Assembly: GCF_001556865.1 (NCBI RefSeq)
Contig: NZ_LSJY01000047.1
Location: 1-7,987 of the forward strand
Reading direction: 5' to 3'
DNA length: 7,987 bases
Source of the DNA: Sphingobium sp. CCH11-B1
Lineage (GTDB): Bacteria; Pseudomonadota; Alphaproteobacteria; Sphingomonadales; Sphingomonadaceae
Shown here piece after piece: positions 1-6,018 of this stretch (its first letter is position 1; the number at the start of each line of letters is the position of its first letter). A program made the position numbers and the translations under genes. The notes under the pieces are model-generated. The model was given only the letters and a program-made list of their open reading frames with translations. It was not told the DNA's origin and ran no database searches.

Positions 1-55
1 GTCCGTCCAATCTCCGCCAAGCATGCTCAAGCTTCACGATTTTTGCAACAGAGCC
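1..55 (-). mobile_element. IS6100 terminal end (partial)
   Basis: Read on the minus strand, positions 55 to 42 are GGCTCTGTTGCAAA, the 14-bp terminal inverted repeat of IS6-family elements such as IS6100 and IS26. The bases that follow (AATCGTGAAGCTTGAGC and on to the window edge) match my memory of the leader of IS6100 just upstream of its transposase start codon, so this should be the tnpA-proximal end with the transposase lying off the left edge. The inverted repeat is seen directly; IS6100 rather than another IS6 member is from memory and was not searched. IS6100 makes an 8-bp target duplication, so a copy of ATCTCCGC (56-63) would be expected on the far side of the element. Insertion is inside the neighbouring dehydrogenase gene. 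Confidence 0.88.
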
Positions 56-901
56 ATCTCCGCTGTCAGTCTGAGACAATACCCGGTCGAGAGCAGCGAT
101 GAGCGTCCTGTCCGCGTCCTTCGCTATGCTCGCGAAGATTTGGGAGGCTGCATCGAAAATGCCGGAGGCCGGATCGTTTTCTCCCAGGAAAGCGGTGATC
201 TCGCGCATTTCCGGAACCCATCGGTAGGCTTTGCCATACATGTCCGGAATAGCATGCATCAACTGGCCCCGGAGGTTGGGGAGGCTTTCACTCATTTGCT
301 GCGACAGGGCCTGTGCGCAGCCGGCGCGCTCCGAAGCCAGAAACATCGCGGTCCCCAAAGCAACAAGTCCTTTGTTGATCCCGGCGTAGACCATCTTCAA
401 TGCCGATGCTGCACCCACCGGACCATCGATCTGGCGCAGCTTCAGGCCAAAGCTGGCGAGGACATCGGCACGACCGTCCGGGTCGCCGCTGATGTAGAAT
501 GTCGGGCCGTCCCGGCCCTGTTGCGGAGGAAGGCCGATGATCGCTCCATCCAGCACATCGCAGCCCGTTCCGGACAGTGCCGCCGACACGTCTTGCATGG
601 TAGCCGGATTGATCGCGTTGAAATCGATGAACGCCGGTTTCGTCGGGCTCTGGCGCAGCACGGGTGCCAGCATTTGCGCCAGACCGATCGCCGCGTCCGG
701 CGGAACGATCGACAGGATGAGGTCGCAGCCGGGCAGATCGGACAGGTCGGCGGCGATCATGCCTGCATCGCGTGCGCGCAACGTGCTCCGCTCACTGCGG
801 CTGTCGATGACGGTCAGAACCTGCGCGCCTCTGCCGACAAGTTCGCGTGCGACAGCACTTCCCATCGCTCCCGGCGCGATGACGGCGAGACGCGTTGTCA
901 T
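1..901 (-). CDS. NAD(P)-dependent dehydrogenase with DUF1932 C-terminal domain, 3' end interrupted by IS6100
   Basis: The minus-strand frame opens at ATG 901-899, after a good ribosome site (GGGAGA). It encodes 282 native codons down to position 56, then runs in frame into the IS end (GSVAKIVKL...) and off the window. The N-terminus (MTTRLAVIAPGAMGSAVA) is a Rossmann nucleotide-binding fold in which the usual first glycine of GxGxxG is Ala9, giving APGAMG; from memory this variant is usual in the DUF1932 subgroup. A later GAASALKMVYAGINKG segment carries the likely catalytic lysine (K169) and an asparagine (N176), as in 3-hydroxyisobutyrate-dehydrogenase-type enzymes. Such proteins are about 290 residues, so only a short C-terminal piece is replaced by IS-encoded residues. 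Some activity may survive. The substrate is unknown. A LysR gene diverges from its start, suggesting regulated catabolism of an organic acid. Family is fairly sure, substrate is not. Confidence 0.8.
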   Translation of the reverse strand, partial: MTTRLAVIAPGAMGSAVARELVGRGAQVLTVIDSRSERSTLRARDAGMIAADLSDLPGCDLILSIVPPDAAIGLAQMLAPVLRQSPTKPAFIDFNAINPATMQDVSAALSGTGCDVLDGAIIGLPPQQGRDGPTFYISGDPDGRADVLASFGLKLRQIDGPVGAASALKMVYAGINKGLVALGTAMFLASERAGCAQALSQQMSESLPNLRGQLMHAIPDMYGKAYRWVPEMREITAFLGENDPASGIFDAASQIFASIAKDADRTLIAALDRVLSQTDSGDGSVAKIVKLEHAWRRLDG

Positions 902-998
902 CTGGTCTCCCTTCAGGTTGCCATCGTTGTGCTTTGAACTGTACATTCATCAAACGAGATTGTTTATGATATCTGCGATCTCGAATCTGGATGACAAA
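902..998. promoter_or_regulatory. Divergent promoter region between dehydrogenase and LysR gene, with candidate LysR operator
   Basis: This short gap separates two divergent genes, the classic arrangement for a LysR-type regulator and its target. It is AT-richer than its surroundings. At 945-970 there is an imperfect dyad: ATTCATCAAAC (945-955) facing GTTTATGAT (962-970), matching apart from one extra base within the left arm and one at its outer end. LysR-type sites are usually interrupted dyads of the T-N11-A kind, so this is a reasonable operator candidate. I could not place convincing -35 and -10 boxes. The dyad runs over the alternative ATG at 966, which is one reason to prefer the later LysR start. 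Confidence 0.4.
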
Positions 999-1814
999 AT
1001 GAACACGCTCGATCTCGATGCGGTGAAAATCTTCCTGATGATCGTCGAATTGCGCAGCTTCACCAAGGCAGCGGCGGCAATGGATCTGGCGCAGTCGGCG
1101 GTCAGCACAAAGCTCCGGAAACTGGAAACGGAACTCGGCCACCAACTGGTCGAGCGTACCCCGCGTTCCGTGCAGCTATCGGCAGCCGGTGCAATGTTTC
1201 TCCAGCCTGCCCGCGACCTGATCACTGCCCATGATCTGGCCCTGAGCTCCTTCGGCAGCCGACAAAGAAGGCTCTCCATTGGCTTCAGCAATCATATCTT
1301 CGGTCCGCAGATCCCGGCGATGCTTTCCCGCCTGCATTCTCAGGATCCCGGCCTCGTTCTGGAAATGAAAGTCGGTACGACCCGTGAAATCATGGAAGCA
1401 ATGGATTGTGGTTCGATCGGTGCGGCCTTCGTGCTCCCGCTCGATGAAACGAGACGCGGGGGAGAGGTCGTCGGACAACAGGCGTTCGGCTGGATGGCAG
1501 CACCGGGATGGACATGGGACCGTTCGACGTCCTTACCCATCGCCGTTCAGCCTAGCCCCTGCGCCGTCCGGGCGATGACAATCCGTGCGCTTGAGGATGC
1601 ATCTATTCCATGGATGGAAGCCTTCGTCGCCGCGGGGCTGGCTGTTGCCGCCCTTGGGCGGCAGGTCGCACCAGCGGACGTGATCGACATGGGGGCGGCG
1701 CTGCACCTGCCACCATTGCCTGCTCAGGATATCCTTCTGTATTCCAGCTTGTCTGACGGAGCTTCGAGAAAGTCGCTGCGTCTGATCGGCGCTATGTTCG
1801 GCTCGGTCCTGTGA
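999..1814 (+). CDS. LysR-type transcriptional regulator
   Basis: This encodes 271 residues from ATG 999, or 282 from ATG 966. The N-terminus is a clear LysR winged helix-turn-helix: DAVKIFLMIVELRSFTKAAA, then AQSAVSTKLRKLETELG as the recognition helix and linker, and a TPRSVQLSAAG wing over about residues 5-65. The rest is the substrate-binding effector domain (starting RRLSIGFSNHIFGPQIPAM), slightly shorter than the usual 290-310 residues of the family. The start at 999 is chosen because it places the helix-turn-helix at the family's normal distance and leaves the upstream dyad free; GGA at 989-991 is a weak ribosome site. Divergence from the DUF1932 dehydrogenase suggests it controls that gene and itself. 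The inducer is unknown. Since the target is now interrupted by IS6100, the regulator may be an orphan. Confidence 0.9.
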   Translation: MNTLDLDAVKIFLMIVELRSFTKAAAAMDLAQSAVSTKLRKLETELGHQLVERTPRSVQLSAAGAMFLQPARDLITAHDLALSSFGSRQRRLSIGFSNHIFGPQIPAMLSRLHSQDPGLVLEMKVGTTREIMEAMDCGSIGAAFVLPLDETRRGGEVVGQQAFGWMAAPGWTWDRSTSLPIAVQPSPCAVRAMTIRALEDASIPWMEAFVAAGLAVAALGRQVAPADVIDMGAALHLPPLPAQDILLYSSLSDGASRKSLRLIGAMFGSVL

Positions 1815-1849
1815 CGCGGCACAGAGGAAAAGTCGCCTGACGTCATAAA

Positions 1850-1914
1850 GATCAGCGATTTCACACCGTTTCCCCTCAGCTTTGGATCAGGAAGGGGAGG
1901 GGAAATCGCTGGTC
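1850..1914. repeat. Long imperfect hairpin downstream of the LysR gene
   Basis: CAGCGATTTC (1853-1862) and GAAATCGCTG (1902-1911) are a perfect 10-bp inverted repeat. The stem extends to 13 bp (1850-1862 with 1902-1914) if one G-U pair is allowed. A second, inner stem pairs TCCCCT (1871-1876) with AGGGGA (1893-1898), closing a 16-base loop. It begins 35 bases after the LysR stop, so it could end that transcript, but no run of T follows either arm, which argues against an ordinary intrinsic terminator. It may instead be a structured RNA, a protein site, or a remnant inverted repeat. Confidence 0.5.
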
Positions 1915-1949
1915 GACTGCGTATCCGACGCAAACAAGGTCGAGCAGTG

Positions 1950-2225
1950 TCAAGGCTGCGCCATGCGAATTGTCCTGCCCCGATCGGGAGCAACGAGGCC
2001 TCCGCGCTCCATGAAGGTTGCAAAGCGCCCCGTGTCGCGCTCGCTCGTCGGCTCGCGGTCATCATGCATGCCATGCTGCGCGATGGCACTTTGTTCCAGG
2101 CGTGAGGTAGGATAGAACCAGTTTGCCAGCGGTGCAGCGTCAAAGCTGATCCGAGGGCGGTGTCCGCAGAGGGAACGCAGGGACGAACGATCTGCGAAGG
2201 CAGTCAGTTGTTTCAAAGCCCGCAC
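1950..2225 (-). pseudogene. Unrecognised minus-strand reading frame, possibly a gene remnant
   Basis: On the minus strand a frame with GTG at 2225-2223 runs 91 codons to a stop at 1950. It is also open upstream of that GTG, so the GTG is not a supported start, and I see no ribosome site. The central part (…PTSRLEQSAIAQHGMHDD… to …FATFMERGGLVAPDRG) has third-position GC bias and a residue mix typical of real protein. The opposite-strand frame is rich in Ser, Arg and Cys, as antisense frames often are. In an adjacent minus frame the reading continues as SHGAALTLLDLVCVGYAV to a stop at 1876-1878, which also looks protein-like. This suggests a single frameshift near 1970 in a once longer gene. 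I do not recognise the family; a vague resemblance of the second part to hotdog thioesterases is too weak to use. Confidence 0.25.
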
Positions 2226-2564
2226 CGAGTCAATGCAACGTTCGCCTCTGTGAGACCCGATACAGCACGACCAAGCTCCAGTTCGGCCAGATCCATGAGA
2301 ACCTTAAACGATCGGCACCGCCTAGCAACTGCAATTACAGATCCTGACCCTGAAGCGCGGGGGCGTCGCGGCGCTCGATTGCATGCATGCCACGAAAGAC
2401 TATGGGCAGGGCATTGGTCATCGGCTAGATCGGGGCTGATCCGTTGCTCCTGAAAGATAGCGCAGTCCCTCTGAAGGTCATCACCAAAGCAGCCCCAGGA
2501 GGCTGTTCGCCCACTTGACGTATTGCCATGCAACCAAGTGTACCCGCGCTATCGCTTGGGAAGG

Positions 2565-3362
2565 TCAGCAAGTAATGCTGGTCTCGATCAGACTGACGCC
2601 ATGACGTTCGCATGTGGAACGGAGATTCGGATCGTCGATCCGATCAGTGACGAAGAAATCGATCACATCCATTCCACACACGCGCACTGGAGCCGAGCGC
2701 CCCACCTTGCTGGAATCAGCTACAAGGATCACCTTGCGCGCGTTACGGATGATCGTCTGCGAGACTTCCACTTCATCGATCGCGAAATCGAGCAGACTTC
2801 CGTCAATATCGATCGCCGAGATGCCGATGAGCGCATAGTCGACGCGAAAATTTTCGATGAAGCGCATTGCGAGCGCTCCCACCACGGCACGATCGCCGGT
2901 GCGCACCTTGCCGCCTACGCAGACAAGTTCCATCGCCTGATGATCTGAAAGGGTGTCAACGACGTTGAGATTGTTCGAGACCACCATGAGGTTGCGATGA
3001 TGCACAAAATTTGCAGCCACAGCCTCGGTTGTGGTGCCGATATTCACGAACAGGGAAGCGCCATTGGGGATCAGCGCGGCAGCTGCTGCCCCAATACGAG
3101 CCTTCGCATTCGATGCGACAGTCCGACGTGCGTCATAGGCCAGGTTGTCAACGCCGGAGGTCACCAGCGCTCCGCCATGAATGCGGGAAAGCAGCGACTG
3201 TCCGGCTAGCACGTTCAGGTCCTTGCGGATCGTTTGCGGTGTTACGCCAAGCCGCTCGGCTAGATCTTCAACGGCAACGCTGCCAGCGCTGCGGGCTATC
3301 TCCAGGATATGCTCTCGACGTGCTACGACGACATCGCCTTCAGCCGCGGTTCCTCGCTCCAT
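2565..3362 (-). CDS. glpR: DeoR-family glycerol-3-phosphate regulon repressor
   Basis: This encodes 265 residues. The N-terminal DeoR helix-turn-helix spans about residues 15-70: ARREHILEIARSAGSVAVED, LAERLGVTPQTIRKDLNVL, then the family's SRIHGGA wing. The C-terminal DeoR sensor domain includes FVNIGTTTEAVA, the sugar-phosphate-binding loop of the family, and later VVGALAMRFIENFRVDYAL. E. coli GlpR is 252 residues, so the length fits. The start at 3362 is chosen because AGGAG lies just upstream; a further upstream ATG at 3419 overlaps the end of glpD and has no ribosome site. It follows glpD by 38 bases on the same strand and is probably co-transcribed with it. Known family role: it represses glp genes until glycerol-3-phosphate is bound. 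Its location in this locus makes the glycerol role much more likely than another DeoR target. Confidence 0.9.
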   Translation of the reverse strand: MERGTAAEGDVVVARREHILEIARSAGSVAVEDLAERLGVTPQTIRKDLNVLAGQSLLSRIHGGALVTSGVDNLAYDARRTVASNAKARIGAAAAALIPNGASLFVNIGTTTEAVAANFVHHRNLMVVSNNLNVVDTLSDHQAMELVCVGGKVRTGDRAVVGALAMRFIENFRVDYALIGISAIDIDGSLLDFAIDEVEVSQTIIRNARKVILVADSSKVGRSAPVRVCGMDVIDFFVTDRIDDPNLRSTCERHGVSLIETSITC

Positions 3363-3400
3363 TGCTCCTGCTTCCTGTTTCCTTGTGATCTTGCTGATCA

Positions 3401-4966
3401 CTAAAGCGAAGCGACGCACCGGGAAAGTGTGCTGAGATAGGCATCGATTTCAGTCTCGGTCCCAGGCGGCACATGCAAGCCCAGCTTCGAGCGTCGGTAA
3501 AGAATATCCTCTGCTGTACGCGCCCATTCGGCCGCGAACAGATATTCTATCTCGGCGGCGTGGAGCCCGGCCCCGAAGTCCTCGCCCAGGTCAGCCGGAA
3601 CGCTTGCGGCGCCAAGAATCTGGATCGCTTCTGTGCCATATGCCCGAGCGAGGCGGCGAAGCAACTTTGAGGGCATGGCTGGCCACCGCGATGACAGGTC
3701 AGCCACAAACCGATCAAAGTCCTGCCCCGGCAGATTTCCACCGGGCAGCGGTTCACCTGCTGTCCAGGCCTTCCCGGCAGTTGGGAACACTTCAGCTATA
3801 TGCTCCATCGCATGCTCAGCCAATTTGCGATAAGTGGTGATCTTTCCGCCGAAGATACTGAGTAGTGGCGCCCGTGTTTTCTCGGGTTTCTCGAAATCGA
3901 GCACATAGTCACGCGTTACCGCAGAGGCGTTGGCAGCATGATCGTCATAAAGCGGGCGGATGCCGGCATAGCTCCACACGATATCGGACGGTGTAATCTC
4001 CTTTTCGAAATAGCGATTCACCGTCGCGCACAGATAGTCGACTTCGCCCTGGCTGATTTCAGCCTTGCCGGGTTCGTCCGTCCAGGGCTCATCGGTGGTG
4101 CCAATCAGTGTGAATTCGCCTTCATAAGGAATCGCGAAGACGATGCGACGGTCCGGATTCTGCAGCATGAACGCATGGTCGCCATCGTAGAGGCGCGGCA
4201 ATATCATATGACTGCCCTTGACGAGCCGCACGCCGCGATTGTTGTTGCTGCGCCCGATACGGCCAAGAACCTTATCGACCCATGGACCGGCGGCATTGAC
4301 CAGCATCCTTGCGCGCACCTGACGGACTGTACCGGCTTTCGTTTCGAGCGTTGCAATCCACTCGCCATTTTCGTTTTGTGCTTGCGTTAGCTGTGTGCGT
4401 GTTTCGATCCGGGCGCCGCGGGCAGCCGCATCCATTGCGTTAAGTACGACGAGCCGGCTGTCTTCCACCCACCCGTCTGAATAGACGAAAGCCTTGCCCC
4501 GTTTCTTGCCCTTCTGGGGCTTGAGCCCGATCCCGCCCGGGCTCCGGTCGAGGTTTATCGTTTCGGTTCCGGGCAAGTTCTTCCGGCCACCCAGATTATC
4601 GTAAAGGAACAGGCCAAGTCGGACCATCCAGGCGGGGCGGGGGGAAAGTGATTGCGGGAGGACGAACCGCAGCGGCCACATGATGTGCGGCGCCATAGCC
4701 AGTAACCGCTCGCGTTCGATCAAAGCCTCTCGGACTAGGCGGAATTCGTAATATTCCAGATAACGCAGCCCGCCGTGGATTAGTTTTGTCGATGATGAGG
4801 AGGTATAACTGGCCAGATCGTCCTGCTCTACCAGCAGGACCGAAAGTCCGCGGCCGGCGGCGTCGCGTGCTATCCCGGCGCCATTCACGCCTCCCCCCAC
4901 GATCAACAAATCATAGGTTTCGACGTGCATACCGGTAGCAGGAGAGGGGGGCGGGCATGCGGTCAT
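3401..4966 (-). CDS. glpD: Aerobic glycerol-3-phosphate dehydrogenase (FAD-dependent, quinone-linked)
   Basis: This oxidises sn-glycerol-3-phosphate to dihydroxyacetone phosphate, passing electrons through FAD to the quinone pool at the inner membrane. It is 521 residues from ATG 4966; E. coli GlpD is 501. The FAD-binding Rossmann motif GGGVNG (residues 24-29) is followed by ARDAAGRGLSVLLVEQDDLA, SSSSTKLIHGGLRYLEYYEF, the substrate-site segment WSYAGIRPLYDD, and FGGKITTYRKLAEHAMEHI near the start of the C-terminal domain, all matching E. coli GlpD closely. Three in-frame ATGs compete: 5026, 4966 and 4930. The one at 4966 has a GAGAAG ribosome site; 4930 would match the E. coli N-terminus (METYD-like) but has none. 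Choosing 4966 leaves a 12-residue proline-rich extension. glpR follows on the same strand. Confidence 0.95.
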   Translation of the reverse strand: MTACPPPSPATGMHVETYDLLIVGGGVNGAGIARDAAGRGLSVLLVEQDDLASYTSSSSTKLIHGGLRYLEYYEFRLVREALIERERLLAMAPHIMWPLRFVLPQSLSPRPAWMVRLGLFLYDNLGGRKNLPGTETINLDRSPGGIGLKPQKGKKRGKAFVYSDGWVEDSRLVVLNAMDAAARGARIETRTQLTQAQNENGEWIATLETKAGTVRQVRARMLVNAAGPWVDKVLGRIGRSNNNRGVRLVKGSHMILPRLYDGDHAFMLQNPDRRIVFAIPYEGEFTLIGTTDEPWTDEPGKAEISQGEVDYLCATVNRYFEKEITPSDIVWSYAGIRPLYDDHAANASAVTRDYVLDFEKPEKTRAPLLSIFGGKITTYRKLAEHAMEHIAEVFPTAGKAWTAGEPLPGGNLPGQDFDRFVADLSSRWPAMPSKLLRRLARAYGTEAIQILGAASVPADLGEDFGAGLHAAEIEYLFAAEWARTAEDILYRRSKLGLHVPPGTETEIDAYLSTLSRCVASL

Positions 4967-4972
4967 TCGATC

Positions 4973-5049
4973 TTCTCTCGATAGGAAGGCGGCGGAAGTG
5001 TCCTGGTTCGATCCGAAGGGCATCATTCCCAGGTTTCTTTCGATAGAAA
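4973..5049. promoter_or_regulatory. Pair of near-identical 15-bp dyads, candidate GlpR operators
   Basis: TTCTCTCGATAGGAA (4973-4987) and TTCTTTCGATAGAAA (5035-5049) agree at 13 of 15 positions and lie in the same orientation, 62 bp apart. The second contains the dyad TTTC-GATA-GAAA (5038-5049). One copy covers the ribosome site of glpD; the other touches the candidate glpD -10 box. Paired operators around a DeoR-family-controlled promoter fit repression by looping. The half-site TTTCG/CGAAA resembles, but is not the same as, the E. coli GlpR half-site TGTTCG/CGAACA. Binding by GlpR is inference. Confidence 0.5.
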
Positions 5050-5075
5050 ATAATATGCCGAAACCGAAAATGCAA
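5047..5075 (-). promoter_or_regulatory. Candidate sigma-70 promoter for glpD-glpR
   Basis: On the minus strand TTGCAT (5075-5070) is followed after 17 bases by TATTTT (5052-5047), a good housekeeping-type arrangement. Transcription would begin near 5040, about 75 bases before the glpD start at 4966. The CGAAA repeats and the dyad at 5035-5049 sit over it, which suits repression. Confidence 0.4.
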
Positions 5076-5081
5076 ACGAAA
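5059..5081. repeat. Three CGAAA direct repeats in the glpD-glpF control region
   Basis: CGAAA occurs at 5059-5063, 5065-5069 and 5077-5081, spaced 6 and 12 bp start to start, with the opposite orientation TTTCG at 5038-5042. The first two lie in the spacer of the candidate glpD promoter and the third just upstream of its -35 box. They share the half-site of the nearby dyads and are likely part of the same regulator-binding array. The regularity is seen; the role is inferred. Confidence 0.4.
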
Positions 5082-5084
5082 GAG

Positions 5085-5113
5085 TTGACGTTAATATGAA
5101 AGCGTGTGCAGAT
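5085..5113 (+). promoter_or_regulatory. Candidate promoter for glpF-glpK
   Basis: TTGACG (5085-5090) is a near-consensus -35 box facing glpF. Seventeen bases later the hexamer GCAGAT (5108-5113) is a poor -10 box, so the call is weak. If right, the transcript would start at about 5120, only a few bases before ATG 5127. That would favour the downstream GTG at 5160 as the glpF start. Confidence 0.25.
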
Positions 5114-5126
5114 GGGGCAGTTTCAG

Positions 5127-5987
5127 ATGAAAATTGTTCCAACGTGGGGAGACTTGAAGGTGGAATATCGCCGCGCCCTGATCGGCGAACTCATCTCCGA
5201 GGCCTTGGCGGTCGCGCTCATAATCCTGATCGGTGATGGTGCGGCAGCCATGATCACCCTTTATGACCCGAGTCCCTACGCTCAGGCCTATTGGGGCGTT
5301 TGCATCGCCTGGGGGCTGGGCGTGACAATCGCGATCTATGTCACGGGTGCCGTTTCCGGAACACACGCCAATCCAGCGGTCACGCTGGCGCTCGCTTTTT
5401 TCCGTGGTTTCCCCAAACGCAAGATTTTGCCTTATTGGATAGCGCAGGTGATAGGTGGGTTCATCGGTGCCAGCCTGGTGCTGCAACTCTATCATCCGGT
5501 GATTGACGCTTATAATGCAGCCCATGGCTTGACGCGTGCGACAGGTGGCGCCGCTGGGGTATTCTTCACTCATCCCGGCGAACATATCACCCCGATCCAC
5601 GCATTCTGGGATGAAGTGATCCTGACCGGCCTCCTGTTGCTGGGAATCTTCGCCATCACGGACGAGTTCAACGATGTTGCGCCACGGGCGAATTCGAGCG
5701 CTCTCATGATCGGTCTGCTGGTCGCGACCATTGGCGCGTCCGCAGGATATCTGGAAGCCTGGGCACTCAATCCCGCTCGCGATTTTGGGCCACGGCTTCT
5801 GGCTTGGCTCGCCGGATACGATCAGGCCGCTTTTCCAAGTCCCGAGAATTACTGGTGGGTCCCGATTGCCGCGCCGTTACTTGGTGGAACGCTCGGCGCT
5901 GGTCTCTATCAAATTGCCGTCAAGCCATATTTACCTTCGCGAAGCAAGTCAGGTGCGCCGGGCGATACGGACATGCCTGTCAAGTAA
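5127..5987 (+). CDS. glpF: Glycerol uptake facilitator (aquaglyceroporin, MIP family)
   Basis: This inner-membrane channel allows facilitated diffusion of glycerol. Two half-repeats are visible, each with its NPA box: [13 protein letters not shown] (NPA at residues 82-84 from this start) and [13 protein letters not shown] (215-217). The NPARD form with aspartate is typical of glycerol facilitators rather than water-only aquaporins. Six hydrophobic segments fit the fold. The filter arginine after the second NPA is present, as are the equivalents of E. coli Trp48 (CIAWGLGV) and Gly191 (IGASAG); Phe200 is replaced by Trp ([11 protein letters not shown]). The start is uncertain: GTG 5106, ATG 5112, ATG 5127 and GTG 5160 share the frame. 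GTG 5160 has the best ribosome site (GGGGAG, 8 bases upstream) and would place the NPA boxes at 71 and 204, nearly as in E. coli (68 and 203). glpK follows after 31 bases, so the two form an operon. Confidence 0.93.
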   Translation: MKIVPTWGDLKVEYRRALIGELISEALAVALIILIGDGAAAMITLYDPSPYAQAYWGVCIAWGLGVTIAIYVTGAVSGTHANPAVTLALAFFRGFPKRKILPYWIAQVIGGFIGASLVLQLYHPVIDAYNAAHGLTRATGGAAGVFFTHPGEHITPIHAFWDEVILTGLLLLGIFAITDEFNDVAPRANSSALMIGLLVATIGASAGYLEAWALNPARDFGPRLLAWLAGYDQAAFPSPENYWWVPIAAPLLGGTLGAGLYQIAVKPYLPSRSKSGAPGDTDMPVK

Positions 5988-6018
5988 ACCTTTGAAGAAA
6001 AGCCCGGAGAGCCGCCTA

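Larger units (their letters stand above)
1815..2564. other. 750-base region without an intact recognisable gene
   Basis: Between the LysR stop and the glpR stop no open frame has a recognisable domain together with a plausible start and ribosome site. The region holds the hairpin at 1850-1914, a minus-strand protein-like stretch at about 1876-2225 (entered separately), and only short overlapping frames in 2226-2564. One of those, on the minus strand (MDLAELELGRAVSGL..., starting near 2297), has the look of a helical fragment but stops after 27 residues. GCATGCATGC at 2381-2390 is a 10-base palindrome with no evident role. A weak inverted repeat, CCAAG (2534-2538) with CTTGG (2555-2559), lies just past the end of glpR and is too short to call a terminator. 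The whole segment reads like a decayed junction between two unrelated gene blocks. Confidence 0.55.

Noticed and set aside
23..937. A 304-codon plus-strand open frame across the first 0.9 kb
   Set aside because: It is antisense to the DUF1932 dehydrogenase, whose minus-strand frame has a Rossmann motif, a good ribosome site and family-like sequence. The plus frame is rich in Arg, His, Gln and Cys and has no domain.
537..998. N-terminal extension of the LysR frame back to 537
   Set aside because: The upstream codons are antisense to the dehydrogenase and show no family similarity; LysR proteins begin close to their helix-turn-helix.
2534..2559. Possible terminator after glpR (CCAAG...CTTGG)
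   Set aside because: The perfect arms are only 5 bp, the loop is 16 bases, and no T run follows in the glpR direction.
2523..2948. 141-codon plus-strand frame over the end of glpR
   Set aside because: It is a shadow of the well-supported minus-strand DeoR-family gene and has no recognisable domain.
5731..6018. N-terminal extension of the GlpK frame back to 5731
   Set aside because: This part overlaps glpF in another frame. GlpK homologues start right before the DQGTT motif, and ATG 6019 has a clear GGAGAG ribosome site.
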